A stretch of 16,203 bases of DNA, from assembly GCA_035591015.1 (NCBI GenBank), contig JAXIUW010011120.1:1-16203 (forward strand). Direction: 5' to 3'. The DNA is from Cephalothrix simula. Its lineage: Eukaryota > Nemertea > Palaeonemertea > Archinemertea > Cephalotrichidae. Positions within the stretch are counted from its first letter, which is position 1. Every line of letters starts with the position of its first letter. Shown piece by piece: positions 9,584-16,203 of the stretch. The position numbers were made by a program, and so were the translations under genes. The notes below the pieces were generated by a model that was not told the DNA's origin, searched no databases, and worked only from the letters and a program-made list of their open reading frames with translations.

Positions 9584-10723
9584 TTAATAATCAAGAATAT
9601 TATCTCATCCTTTTTGTATGTAAGGAAAAGCTAAAAAATAAAAAAAATAACAAATTCTAAAAATTTGTCCAATACCTTCGTAAGGGGATTCAACAGGTCG
9701 AGCACCAATTCAAGTTAAAATAAGAAAAATTACAACAAAAAACCAAAAAAAAATTTGATTTAAAAAATAAAAACTAAAAACTTTAAATTTACCTACATGT
9801 AAAAAAGGAATAAAAAACAAAATTAAAATTGATATTAATAAACCTATAACCCCACCTAATTTGTTTGGAACAGAACGTAAAATAGCATAAGCAAAAAGAA
9901 AATATCATTCTGGTTGAATATGAACAGGAGTAACTAATGGATTAGCAGGAATAAAATTTTCTGGATCTCCAAGCAAATTTGGTCTTATTAAAACTAATGA
10001 AATTAATAAAAAAAATATTACAATTACAGCAAAAAAATCTTTTACAACAAAATATAAATGAAAAGGAATTTTATCAGAATCTCTATTTAATCCTAAAGGA
10101 TTATTAGAACAAGTTTCATGTAAAAATAACAAATGTAAAATTACTATTCCTGTAATAATAAAAGGAAATAAAAAATGAAAGGCAAAAAACCGAGTTAAAG
10201 TAGCGTTATCAACCGCAAATCCTCCTCAAATTCATTGAACTAATATATTTCCAATATAAGGAAAAGCAGATAATAAATTAGTAATAACAGTTGCTCCTCA
10301 AAAGGATATTTGTCCTCAAGGTAAAACATATCCTAAAAATGCTGTTGCTATAATTAATAATAATAAAACAACTCCAATATTTCAAGTTTCAGAAAAAAAA
10401 TATGATCCGTAATAAATTCCACGACCAACATGAAAATACAAACAAAAAAAAAAAAACGAAGCACCATTTGCATGTAAAGTTCGAAGTAACCATCCATAGT
10501 TAACATCTCGAACAATATGTGAAATAGAAGAAAAAGCTAAATCAACATGACCTACATAATGTATAGCCAAAAAAATTCCTGTAATCAATTGTAATCCTAA
10601 ACAAGCTCCTAATAAAAACCCAAAATTTCATCAATTTGAAATATTTGAAGGAGTAGGATAATCAATTAAGGAACTATTTAAAATTGTTAAAACAGGATGA
10701 ATTTTTCGAAGAGGTAAAAACAT
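9584..10723 (-). CDS. cob: Cytochrome b
   Basis: This is the central membrane subunit of complex III, carrying hemes bL and bH and both quinone sites. The frame from ATG to TAA encodes 379 aa, the standard length. Heme ligands are visible as His84 (TLHANGAS), His98 (YFHVGRG), His183 (FAFHFLFPF) and His197 (MLHLLFLHE). The Qo motif PEWY is present in [15 protein letters not shown]. One oddity is HETCSNNP, where most animals have Gly in place of Cys. Upstream is plus-strand trnP; downstream is trnS(UGA). AGA in [10 protein letters not shown] reads as Ser. Confidence 0.99.
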
Positions 10724-10732
10724 ACAGTATAT

Positions 10733-10799
10733 TCAGAAAGTAGTTTATAAAAACATTAACATTGGAAGTTAAAAATCAGATAAAAATCTGCTTTCTGAA
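10733..10799 (+). tRNA. trnP: tRNA-Pro (anticodon UGG), plus strand
   Basis: Acceptor TCAGAAA/TTTCTGA, D-arm GTTT-ATAA-AAAC, anticodon loop ATTGGAA on TTAAC/GTTAA, and T-arm CAGAT-AAAA-ATCTG. The minus-strand reading would give CCA, not used by mitochondrial trnW. It lies between nad1 and cob, antisense to both. Confidence 0.92.
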
Positions 10800-10804
10800 A
10801 ATAT

Positions 10805-11743
10805 TTAATATCTTAATAATATTATAAAAGACATAACAAAAAATAAAAATCCTAAAGAAAAAGGAAGATAACTTTTCCATGTTAAATCTATTAATAAATC
10901 ATATCGTAAACGAGGTAGACTACCACGAACTCAAAGAAAAAAAAATGAAATAATAAAAGTTTTAATAATCAAAAAAAAATCAGAACAAAATAAGATAATT
11001 CTTGAACCACCAAAAAAAAGAATTCTTCTAATTAAACTTATAATCAAAATACTAGCATACTCAGCTATAAAAATTAAAGCAAATCCTCCTCCACTATATT
11101 CAACATTGAAACCAGAAACCAACTCAGATTCACCTTCAGCAAAATCAAAAGGAGCTCGATTAGTTTCAGCAATTGTAGTTACTACTCAAACTAAAGAAAC
11201 AGGATAAGAAATAAAAAAAACTCAAAAAAAATTTTGAAAAGTAATAAAATCAAAGAAATTGAACCTTCCAACAATAAAAATACTTCTTAATAAAACTAAA
11301 ACCATTCTTACTTCATAAGAAATAGTCTGTGCTACAGCACGTAATGAACCTAATAGTGCATATTTGGAATTTGAAGATCAACCAGCAATTAAAGTTCCAT
11401 ATACTCTTAATCTAGATAAACATAAAAAAAATAATACACCAAAAGAAAAATAAATATGAACAGAAGAAGAAGGATAAACACTTCAAATTCCTAAAGATAA
11501 AATTAATCTTATAACAGGAGCAAAAATATAAGGTCATTGATTAACTAAAACAGGTTTAGCTTGTTCTTTTAAAAAAAGTTTTAAAGCATCAGCTAATGGC
11601 TGTGGTAATCCTATAATTCCTACTTTATTAGGTCCTTTTCGCAATTGAATATAACCTAAAACTTTTCGCTCTAATAAAGTATAAAAAGCAACACAAATAA
11701 GTAAAAATACATCAGCGACTAAAAAAGAAATAAAACAAAACAT
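10805..11743 (-). CDS. nad1: NADH dehydrogenase subunit 1
   Basis: This is the membrane subunit of complex I that forms the quinone-binding chamber at the junction with the peripheral arm. Motifs: [55 protein letters not shown], and the C-terminal [12 protein letters not shown]. The frame has an ATG at 11765-11767, but that lies inside the 3' half of trnL(UAA). The ATG at 11741-11743 abuts the tRNA end and gives 312 aa with a normal-length N-terminus, so it is chosen. The stop is TAA at 10805-10807, 5 nt from trnP. Confidence 0.97.
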
Positions 11744-11808
11744 TATTAAGAAAAGAATAATCTTCATATTTAGAGCTTAAATCTAATGCACTTATCTGCC
11801 ACCTTAAT
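11744..11808 (-). tRNA. trnL2: tRNA-Leu (anticodon UAA)
   Basis: Acceptor ATTAAGG/TCTTAAT (one wobble), D-arm GCA-GATAAG-TGC, anticodon loop TTTAAGC on TTAGA/TCTAA, and T-arm AAGA-TTAT-TCTT. Its discriminator base directly precedes the nad1 ATG at 11743, which decides the nad1 start. Confidence 0.92.
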
Positions 11809-11815
11809 TTTAAAC

Positions 11816-12094
11816 TTAAAACATAGCAGTAATTATAAAACTAGAAAAATAGGATAGAGCAAAAGCAATTAAATAATTTTGTAATTTATATTTCTTAGCA
11901 CCTTTAGAAATATATATTGGATATCAAATATTATCAATCAAATAAAAAAAAAAAGGAAAAACTACAATTCCATCTAAAAATACATATTGACAATTAATAT
12001 TAGCTTCTAAAACTAGTCAAAGAAGACCAGTTGGAACACCTAAAAATACTCCTGGAATAATTATCATAAGTCATGGGACGAAATTAGCCAACAT
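11816..12094 (-). CDS. ORF92, unrecognised three-helix membrane protein
   Basis: This is an uninterrupted frame from ATG to TAA encoding 92 aa in the mitochondrial code. It has three in-frame TGA codons, all at plausible Trp positions, so standard-code ORF callers break it. I do not recognise the product. It is not any of the 13 standard genes, all of which are found elsewhere, including atp8 at 14431. Three hydrophobic segments are visible at about residues 5-29 (starting FVPWLMMIIPG), 36-60 and 74-92, with a basic stretch SKGAKKYKL between the second and third. Codon choice looks native, with mostly T- or A-ending codons. GC is about 24 percent by hand count. It starts 3 nt after trnL(UAG) and stops 7 nt before trnL(UAA), a fit typical of a real gene. 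The function is unknown. Confidence 0.72.
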
Positions 12095-12097
12095 TTA

Positions 12098-12165
12098 AAT
12101 TAAGTGTTAAATTAAAATTAACTTATATTGATCCTAAATCAATCGCATAAATTTGCTAACTTAAC
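12098..12165 (-). tRNA. trnL1: tRNA-Leu (anticodon UAG)
   Basis: Acceptor GTTAAGT/ACTTAAT (one wobble) and anticodon loop ATTTAGG region on a TTGAT/ATCAA stem. D- and T-arms are plausible. It lies at the 3' end of rrnL, its usual place, but here is separated from trnL(UAA) by ORF92. Confidence 0.92.
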
Positions 12166-13455
12166 AAAAAAAATAATTTTTATTAAATTATTAAAATTTT
12201 CAAAAATAAAAATAATTTTCTTTTTTTGGTCCTTTCGTACTAAAAAAAAGAATCCTAAAAATAGATAGAAACCAACCTGGCTTAAACCGGTCTGAACTCA
12301 GATCATGTAAGATTTTAAAGGTCGAACAGACCCACCATCAAAAGCACCTACACCTTTGGGATATCTTAGTCCAACATCGAGGTCGCAAACCTTTTTTTTG
12401 ATAAGAACTCTAAAAAAAGATTACGCTGTTATCCCTATGGTAACTTTTTCTTTTAATCATAAAAAATGGATCAAAAACCAATAAGTAAAAAGAAAAAAGG
12501 AAGTTTATAATATATTTCCTCAATCGCCCCAATCAAACTAATTTCAAATATAAAAATAAAATTTAAATACATTTTATAAATAAAAAAAGTAAAGCTCAAT
12601 AGGGTCTTCTTGTCTAATTTCTTCTTAAAAGTTTCTTCACTTTAACAATAAATTTTAATAACTTAATAAAGACAGATTTTCCTTCGTAAATTCTTTCATT
12701 CCAGTCTTCAATTATAAGACAAATGATTATGCTACCTTCGCACGGTCAAAATACCGCGGCCGTTAATATATACACCGGGCAGAAATTACTTTTTAAAAAT
12801 TCAAAAAGCTATGTTTTTGATAAACAGACGAGAAAAATTTTTGCCGAGTTCCTATATTAAAATAAATTAATTATAACATAATATGTTATATAACAAAAAA
12901 TAAATAACAAAATATAAATAATAATACTAATTTTAGCATAATTTTAAAAACATAAAAATAAATTAAATTTTACCTATATAAAAAGATTATAATAAAAATT
13001 TTAAAAAAACATATAAAATAACCTATAACGACATTAAAAAAAAAACCGATTTTAAATTAAAATATTATTTATTTTTTAAAATTAATCCTTAAAATATATA
13101 ATAAAGATTATCCCTCATTATATCACAAAAAAATTTTTGATTTACTAAAATAAATTTCGGTAAAAATTAGCTATAAAAAACTTCGACAAACGTTTCATTT
13201 CTAAAACTTTTTTTATATAATTTTTTTCTACAAATTAAAATAAGTTCTAAACAAAAAAGTAATTTATCAGTTTTTTTCTAAAAAAAACATTATTTTATTA
13301 ATTTACTAAACCATGATACAAAAGGTACAAAAATCCACCTTAATTATTAAATAATTAAATAATTCCTTCTCAGTACTAAAAACAAAAATAATTTTCTTTA
13401 ACAAATACAAACAAAGATGATTCAAATAAATTAAACAAAAAAGATTAAATAAATT
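12166..13455 (-). rRNA. rrnL: Large subunit (16S) ribosomal RNA
   Basis: This is the large mitochondrial rRNA forming the peptidyl-transferase centre. Read on the plus strand, the conserved 3' half shows CTGTTATCCCTATGGTAAC near 12426-12444, CGGTCTGAACTCAGATCA near 12289-12306, GCACGGTCAAAATACCGCGG near 12739-12758, and GGTCCTTTCGTAC near 12228-12240. Ends are set by the flanking trnV and trnL(UAG), about 1290 nt. The last 50-60 nt before trnL(UAG) are AT-only, so the true 3' end may fall between 12166 and about 12225. The 5' half is very AT-rich and poorly conserved. Confidence 0.95.
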
Positions 13456-13522
13456 TCAAAACAAGTTAATAAAACTATCTATTCAGTGTAAGTGAATTGC
13501 ATCTATATAATGCTTTATTTTG
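13456..13522 (-). tRNA. trnV: tRNA-Val (anticodon UAC)
   Basis: Acceptor CAAAATA/TGTTTTG, D-arm GCAT-TATATAG-ATGC, anticodon loop CTTACAC on ATTCA/TGAAT, and T-arm AGTT-TTATT-AACT. It separates the two rRNAs, as in most bilaterians. Confidence 0.94.
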
Positions 13523-14358
13523 AAACTAAAAACAGCTTCTACTACTTTTACTATGTTACGACTTATCTTATCTTATAGACAAGAGCGACGGGCGATGTGT
13601 ACACATTTTAGAGTTAATTTCAAAAAATTATATTAATATTAAATTACTTCTAAGTCCAATTTCAAAAATATTTCCAAAATTTTATCCAAACAAAAATATA
13701 AATGTAATCCATTTCTACTTAATTATATACTGCACTTAGACCGGACGTATTATTAAAAATAATAAATTGCCTGTTTTTATTCTATTTTAAGACAGGCTGA
13801 CGACGGAAGTATACAAGCTGAATTTAACACAAAATTAAGTTAACTAAAGCGTGGATTATCGTTTAAAGAACAGATTCCCCTAGAAAAAAATAAAATACCG
13901 CCAAATTCTTTAAGTTTTAAGAAATCTCATAATACTAAAGTAGAAAAAAAATCAAAAATTCTATTAAGGAATAATAGGGTATCTAATCCTAGTTTTTATC
14001 CAAAAATTTATTTATTCAATGAAGAAATCAGATAAAAATAAAAACAACTTAATTATTAATTTTACCTATAATAAAGTATTTTTTTATCAATAAATCAATT
14101 AAAAATCTTTTCAACTAAAAAAATTTACTAGAGTTTTTTGTATAACCGCGGAAGCTGGCACAAAATTTTCCAACTCTATTTATAATTACTAAAACAATCT
14201 ATCGATTTTTATTTAAATTTTAGTACTGAAGCCATCTTAAATTTTAATTATAATTAATAAAAAATAAAATATCTTTAAGATTTTTAAATAAGATAGGACC
14301 ACATATATTATCATGTACAAAATAATAAAAGCAAATTATTAAGCCAGAATCAAACTTA
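13523..14358 (-). rRNA. rrnS: Small subunit (12S) ribosomal RNA
   Basis: This is the small mitochondrial rRNA, the decoding subunit. The conserved pieces, read on the plus strand, are GACGGGCGATGTGTAC near 13588-13603 (the 3' end decoding region), GGGTATCTAATCCTAG near 13977-13992, and AACCGCGGAAGCTGGCACAA near 14144-14163. The 5' start TTTGATTCTGGCTTA follows trnM. Length set by the tRNA boundaries is about 836 nt, normal for invertebrates. Confidence 0.96.
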
Positions 14359-14422
14359 TTATAAAGGAACAAAGTTCATAGTCGGGGCATGAACCCAATA
14401 GCTTAATTTAGCTTACTTTATA
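14359..14422 (-). tRNA. trnM: tRNA-Met (anticodon CAU)
   Basis: Acceptor TATAAAG/CTTTATA, D-arm AGCT-AAATTA-AGCT, a GC-rich anticodon stem TTGGG/CCCGA around TTCATGC, and T-arm GAAC/GTTC. It sits directly upstream of rrnS and 8 nt after atp8. Confidence 0.95.
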
Positions 14423-14430
14423 AAATAAAA

Positions 14431-14589
14431 TTATCATATTCAAACATTATCAATAAAAAAACTCTTTTTGTAGGAATCAAATCCAAAATAATTATAATTA
14501 ATTCATCAAATAGAAACAAAAACAAGAAACAAAATAAATCAAAAAAAACAAAAAAGTAAAACTCAATCGATAGGAGCTAACTGAGGCAT
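14431..14589 (-). CDS. atp8: ATP synthase F0 subunit 8
   Basis: This is a small single-helix subunit of the ATP synthase stator. The frame from ATG to TAA encodes 52 aa. The diagnostic start MPQLAPIDWVLLF is present, followed by a hydrophobic helix ending in SIWW and a short tail. The tail has a small cluster YKKS; it is less basic than in many animals. It follows trnD, as in the lophotrochozoan D-atp8 pair, but lies downstream of atp6 with trnF and trnD between them. It is too short and TGA-rich for a standard-code ORF search. Confidence 0.95.
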
Positions 14590-14653
14590 AAAGAAACACT
14601 CTAAAGAGTTACACAAGTATGACAAACTTATATTATTAATTAACTAGATTCTT
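14590..14653 (-). tRNA. trnD: tRNA-Asp (anticodon GUC)
   Basis: Anticodon loop TTGTCAT on TAAGT/ACTTG and T-arm ACTC-TTTA-GAGT. The acceptor AAGAATC/GTTTCTT has one mismatch, and the D-arm is GTTA/TAAT. It abuts the atp8 ATG. Confidence 0.91.
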
Positions 14654-14657
14654 GTAT

Positions 14658-14725
14658 TTGTTTAAAAATAAAAATATTACCCTGGCAGCTTCAACACCAT
14701 ACTCTTAATTTAAGCTATTTAAACA
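14658..14725 (-). tRNA. trnF: tRNA-Phe (anticodon GAA)
   Basis: Acceptor TGTTTAA/TTAAACA and anticodon loop TTGAAGC on TGGTG/TGCCA. The T-arm is AT-only. It directly abuts the atp6 stop codon. Confidence 0.92.
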
Positions 14726-15424
14726 TTAATTAGAATGCTCATTTGCATATAAGGTTAACAATAAAAAAAAAATATAACTTTGAATTAAACCAACACCAAA
14801 TTCAAAAAAAAAATAAAAAACCTGAACAAATAATAAAATAATAAAAACTCATCAATCAAAATATAAAAAATATGCTGAAACTAAATAAGTTCCTAACAAC
14901 CCAATAACAATATGACCCGCACCAATGTTTGCAGCAAGACGAACAGACAAAGTAATAGGACGAACACCAATTCTTACCATCTCAACTAAAACTAAAAAAG
15001 GATTTAAAATTGCAGGTGCTCCAGCAGGAAGAAGAGATGCTAAAAATACAGTTAAACGATAAAAAAACCTAGATAAAATTAAAGATAATCATAAAGGTAC
15101 AGCAAAAGTAAAGGTTGTTACTAAATGCCTAGTTTGACTAAAAACATAAGGAACTAAACCTAAAAAATTAAAAATCAAAATTAAATTAAATAAAGAAACA
15201 ACAAATAAAGTAAATCCTATAATATTTTTTCCAAATGAATTACAAACCTGATCAAAAATATAATTAAAAATAACAAATAAAAAAGCAAATCAACGAGAAG
15301 GAACTCATCAATAAGAATAACCTAAAAAAAAAACAAAAAATAAACTAAATGATCATATAGGAAATGTTATAAAAAAAACATTAAAATTAGAATCATCTAA
15401 AGAAGAAAAAATATCTATTAACAT
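14726..15424 (-). CDS. atp6: ATP synthase F0 subunit 6
   Basis: This is subunit a of the ATP synthase, forming the two proton half-channels against the c-ring. The frame from ATG to TAA encodes 232 aa, a usual length. The essential Arg is in the conserved helix VRPITLSVRLAANIGAGH. Also visible are NFLGLVPYVFS and the C-terminal YIFFLLLTLYANEH. One AGG and several AGA codons encode Ser. It lies between trnC and trnF, and it precedes atp8 in transcription order, opposite to the usual atp8-atp6 overlap. Confidence 0.98.
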
Positions 15425-15437
15425 AATAATTTTTAGT

Positions 15438-15501
15438 AAGCCTTAATAATAAATATACCTCTAAATCTGCAATTTAATGTTGTTATTTCAACTATAAAGC
15501 C
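15438..15501 (-). tRNA. trnC: tRNA-Cys (anticodon GCA)
   Basis: Acceptor GGCTTTA/TAAGGCT (with wobbles), D-stem GTT/AAC, and anticodon loop TTGCAGA on TTAAA/TTTAG. The T-arm is weak. It is the first gene after the control region in the sense direction, 13 nt from atp6. Confidence 0.88.
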
Positions 15502-15535
15502 ATGATAATTTTGTATTTGTAAAAATAATAAATTC

Positions 15536-15553
15536 TTTCAAATTAATTTGAAA
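15536..15553. repeat. 18-nt perfect palindrome
   Basis: TTTCAAATTAATTTGAAA reads the same on both strands. It is near the trnC edge of the control region. Confidence 0.75.
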
Positions 15554-15641
15554 ATAAATTTTTTAAAAAAAAATCAATAATAAAAAAAAAATCTAGAATT
15601 TTATAATAATAATATGTATACATAAATATTATATTATTATC

Positions 15642-15659
15642 TATATGAATTTTCATATA
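15642..15659. repeat. 8-bp hairpin
   Basis: TATATGAA and TTCATATA are separated by TT. It is AT-rich and directly adjacent to the larger palindrome that follows. Confidence 0.6.
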
Positions 15660-15705
15660 TATTTAAATATTTAATCTATTAATAATAGATTAAATATTTA
15701 AATAT
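15659..15705. repeat. Perfect 22-bp inverted repeat with 3-nt loop
   Basis: The arms at 15659-15680 and 15684-15705 are exactly complementary; the innermost parts are AATCTATT and AATAGATT. The 3-nt loop is AAT. It would extrude as a cruciform or fold in single-stranded DNA of either strand. Confidence 0.9.
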
Positions 15706-15889
15706 TATCAGATTTATACTAAAGATATTATCATTTTATTTTGTAGTCATATTGAAATCCTAAATTGTTTATTCTCTTAGGATTTCAATAATTCAGTTTA
15801 CTTTCTAAAGATAATTCATTATATTTGATTAAACATATTGATTATCAGTACTTATACTAAAGATAAATTTATTGTATTTGATTATACAT
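15704..15889. repeat. Imperfect direct repeats with CTAAAGATA core
   Basis: Three copies of CTAAAGATA occur at 15719, 15805 and 15857. The last two are part of a 32-33 nt near-identical unit (15805-15836 and 15857-15889). The first and last share the preceding ATTATCAG...TTATA block (15704-15727 and 15841-15865). Confidence 0.8.
15750..15790. repeat. 14-bp stem-loop, 13-nt loop
   Basis: The arm TATTGAAATCCTAA (15750-15763) pairs perfectly with TTAGGATTTCAATA (15777-15790). It contains G-C pairs, so it is more stable than the neighbouring AT palindromes. Confidence 0.88.
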
Positions 15890-15910
15890 TTTCAAAGGAG
15901 GTTTGAAAAT
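15888..15910. repeat. 9-bp hairpin with GGAGG loop
   Basis: ATTTTCAAA and TTTGAAAAT flank the pentanucleotide GGAGG, a purine loop unusual in this AT-rich region. Confidence 0.75.
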
Positions 15911-15924
15911 TTTAGTCCCTTTTT

Positions 15925-15960
15925 ACTTTTTTCACTTTTCTTTTTTTTGGTGGTAAGGTT
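15925..15960. repeat. Pyrimidine-rich direct repeat, copy 1
   Basis: This 36-nt block starts ACTTTTTTCACTTTTC and ends TAAGGTT. It matches the block at 16054-16089 at 32 of 36 positions by hand alignment, with an offset of 129 nt. Confidence 0.88.
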
Positions 15961-16053
15961 GTTTTTCAAAAAATCAACATTTATTAAGGAATTTCCATAA
16001 CCCCTCAAATTTCCACCTAAAAAGGTATAATTTATTCATTTTTGTCAGTATAT

Positions 16054-16089
16054 ACTTTTTTCACTTTTCTTTTTTTTACCTGTAAGGTT
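16054..16089. repeat. Pyrimidine-rich direct repeat, copy 2
   Basis: This is the second copy of the 36-nt block. The four differences from copy 1 are contiguous, just before the shared GTAAGGTT end. Confidence 0.88.
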
Positions 16090-16203
16090 ATTATTTTTTT
16101 TTTTTTGTTGGTATTTTTTGAGATTTTACAAAAAAATAAATTTTTAATCGATATATTTTATATAAAAATTAAAAAATTTAATAACTTTTTATTTTTAATA
16201 ATA

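Larger units (their letters stand above)
15502..16203. other. Putative control region (major non-coding region)
   Basis: This is 702 nt without any gene, the largest gap in the molecule, between trnC and the window end. It continues as 1-73 if circular. It is strongly AT-rich and full of structure: palindromes and hairpins at 15536-15553, 15642-15659, 15659-15705, 15750-15790 and 15888-15910, imperfect repeats between 15704 and 15889, and a 36-nt pyrimidine-rich direct repeat at 15925 and 16054. These are the usual contents of a replication and transcription control region. No start site can be read from the sequence alone. Confidence 0.82.

Noticed and set aside
10733-10799. Minus-strand tRNA with CCA anticodon
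   Set aside because: Mitochondrial trnW uses UCA and is present at 141-206. The plus-strand trnP(UGG) fold is complete.
11816-12094. ORF92 as atp8 or as a second nad4L or nad3
   Set aside because: All three genes are present elsewhere with diagnostic motifs. ORF92 lacks the MPQ start and single-helix form of atp8, and lacks CEAS and GFDP motifs.

Overview
The window looks like a complete, or very nearly complete, animal mitochondrial genome, linearised inside its control region. It carries all 13 usual protein genes, both rRNA genes and 22 tRNA genes, each tRNA assigned here from its anticodon and arms. It also carries one extra 92-codon open reading frame that I cannot match to any standard mitochondrial gene. 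The genetic code is the invertebrate mitochondrial code. TGA is read as Trp throughout. AGA falls at conserved Ser sites (nad3 GFDPLGSARLPF, nad4L CEASVGLSLL, cox2 WYWSYEY). ATA behaves as Met. AAA remains Lys (cox1 TNHKDIG), which excludes the flatworm and echinoderm codes.

Almost everything is on the minus strand; only trnP and trnT are on the plus strand. In sense order: cox1, cox2, W, Y, control region, C, atp6, F, D, atp8, M, rrnS, V, rrnL, L(UAG), ORF92, L(UAA), nad1, (P), cob, S(UGA), (T), nad4L, nad4, H, nad5, Q, nad6, cox3, K, A, R, N, I, nad3, G, S(GCU), nad2, E, back to cox1. Three blocks (K-A-R-N-I-nad3, rrnS-V-rrnL-L-L-nad1, and cob-S-(T)-nad4L-nad4-H-nad5), with P and T alone on the other strand, are what I know from ribbon worms (Nemertea) and related lophotrochozoans. 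A nemertean, perhaps a palaeonemertean, is my best inference. It rests on gene order, not on a database match. Departures from that pattern are nad6 beside cox3, atp6 upstream of and separated from atp8, and several moved tRNAs.

Region by region: 1-206 holds the end of the control region, trnY and trnW; 219-5748 holds cox2, cox1, nad2, nad3, cox3 and nad6 with their tRNAs; 5755-9316 holds trnQ and the nad5-nad4-nad4L block; 9320-10799 holds trnT, a large stem-loop, trnS(UGA), cob and trnP; 10805-12165 holds nad1, the two Leu tRNAs and ORF92; 12166-14358 holds the rRNAs and trnV; 14359-15501 holds M, atp8, D, F, atp6 and C; 15502-16203 is AT-rich control region with hairpins and repeats.

The genes encode core subunits of respiratory complexes I, III, IV and V plus the RNAs needed to translate them. 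The most notable items are ORF92, which fits almost exactly between two tRNAs and encodes a predicted three-helix membrane protein; a cox1 with about 20 extra N-terminal residues; and a two-tier 72-nt stem-loop beside the oppositely oriented trnT.
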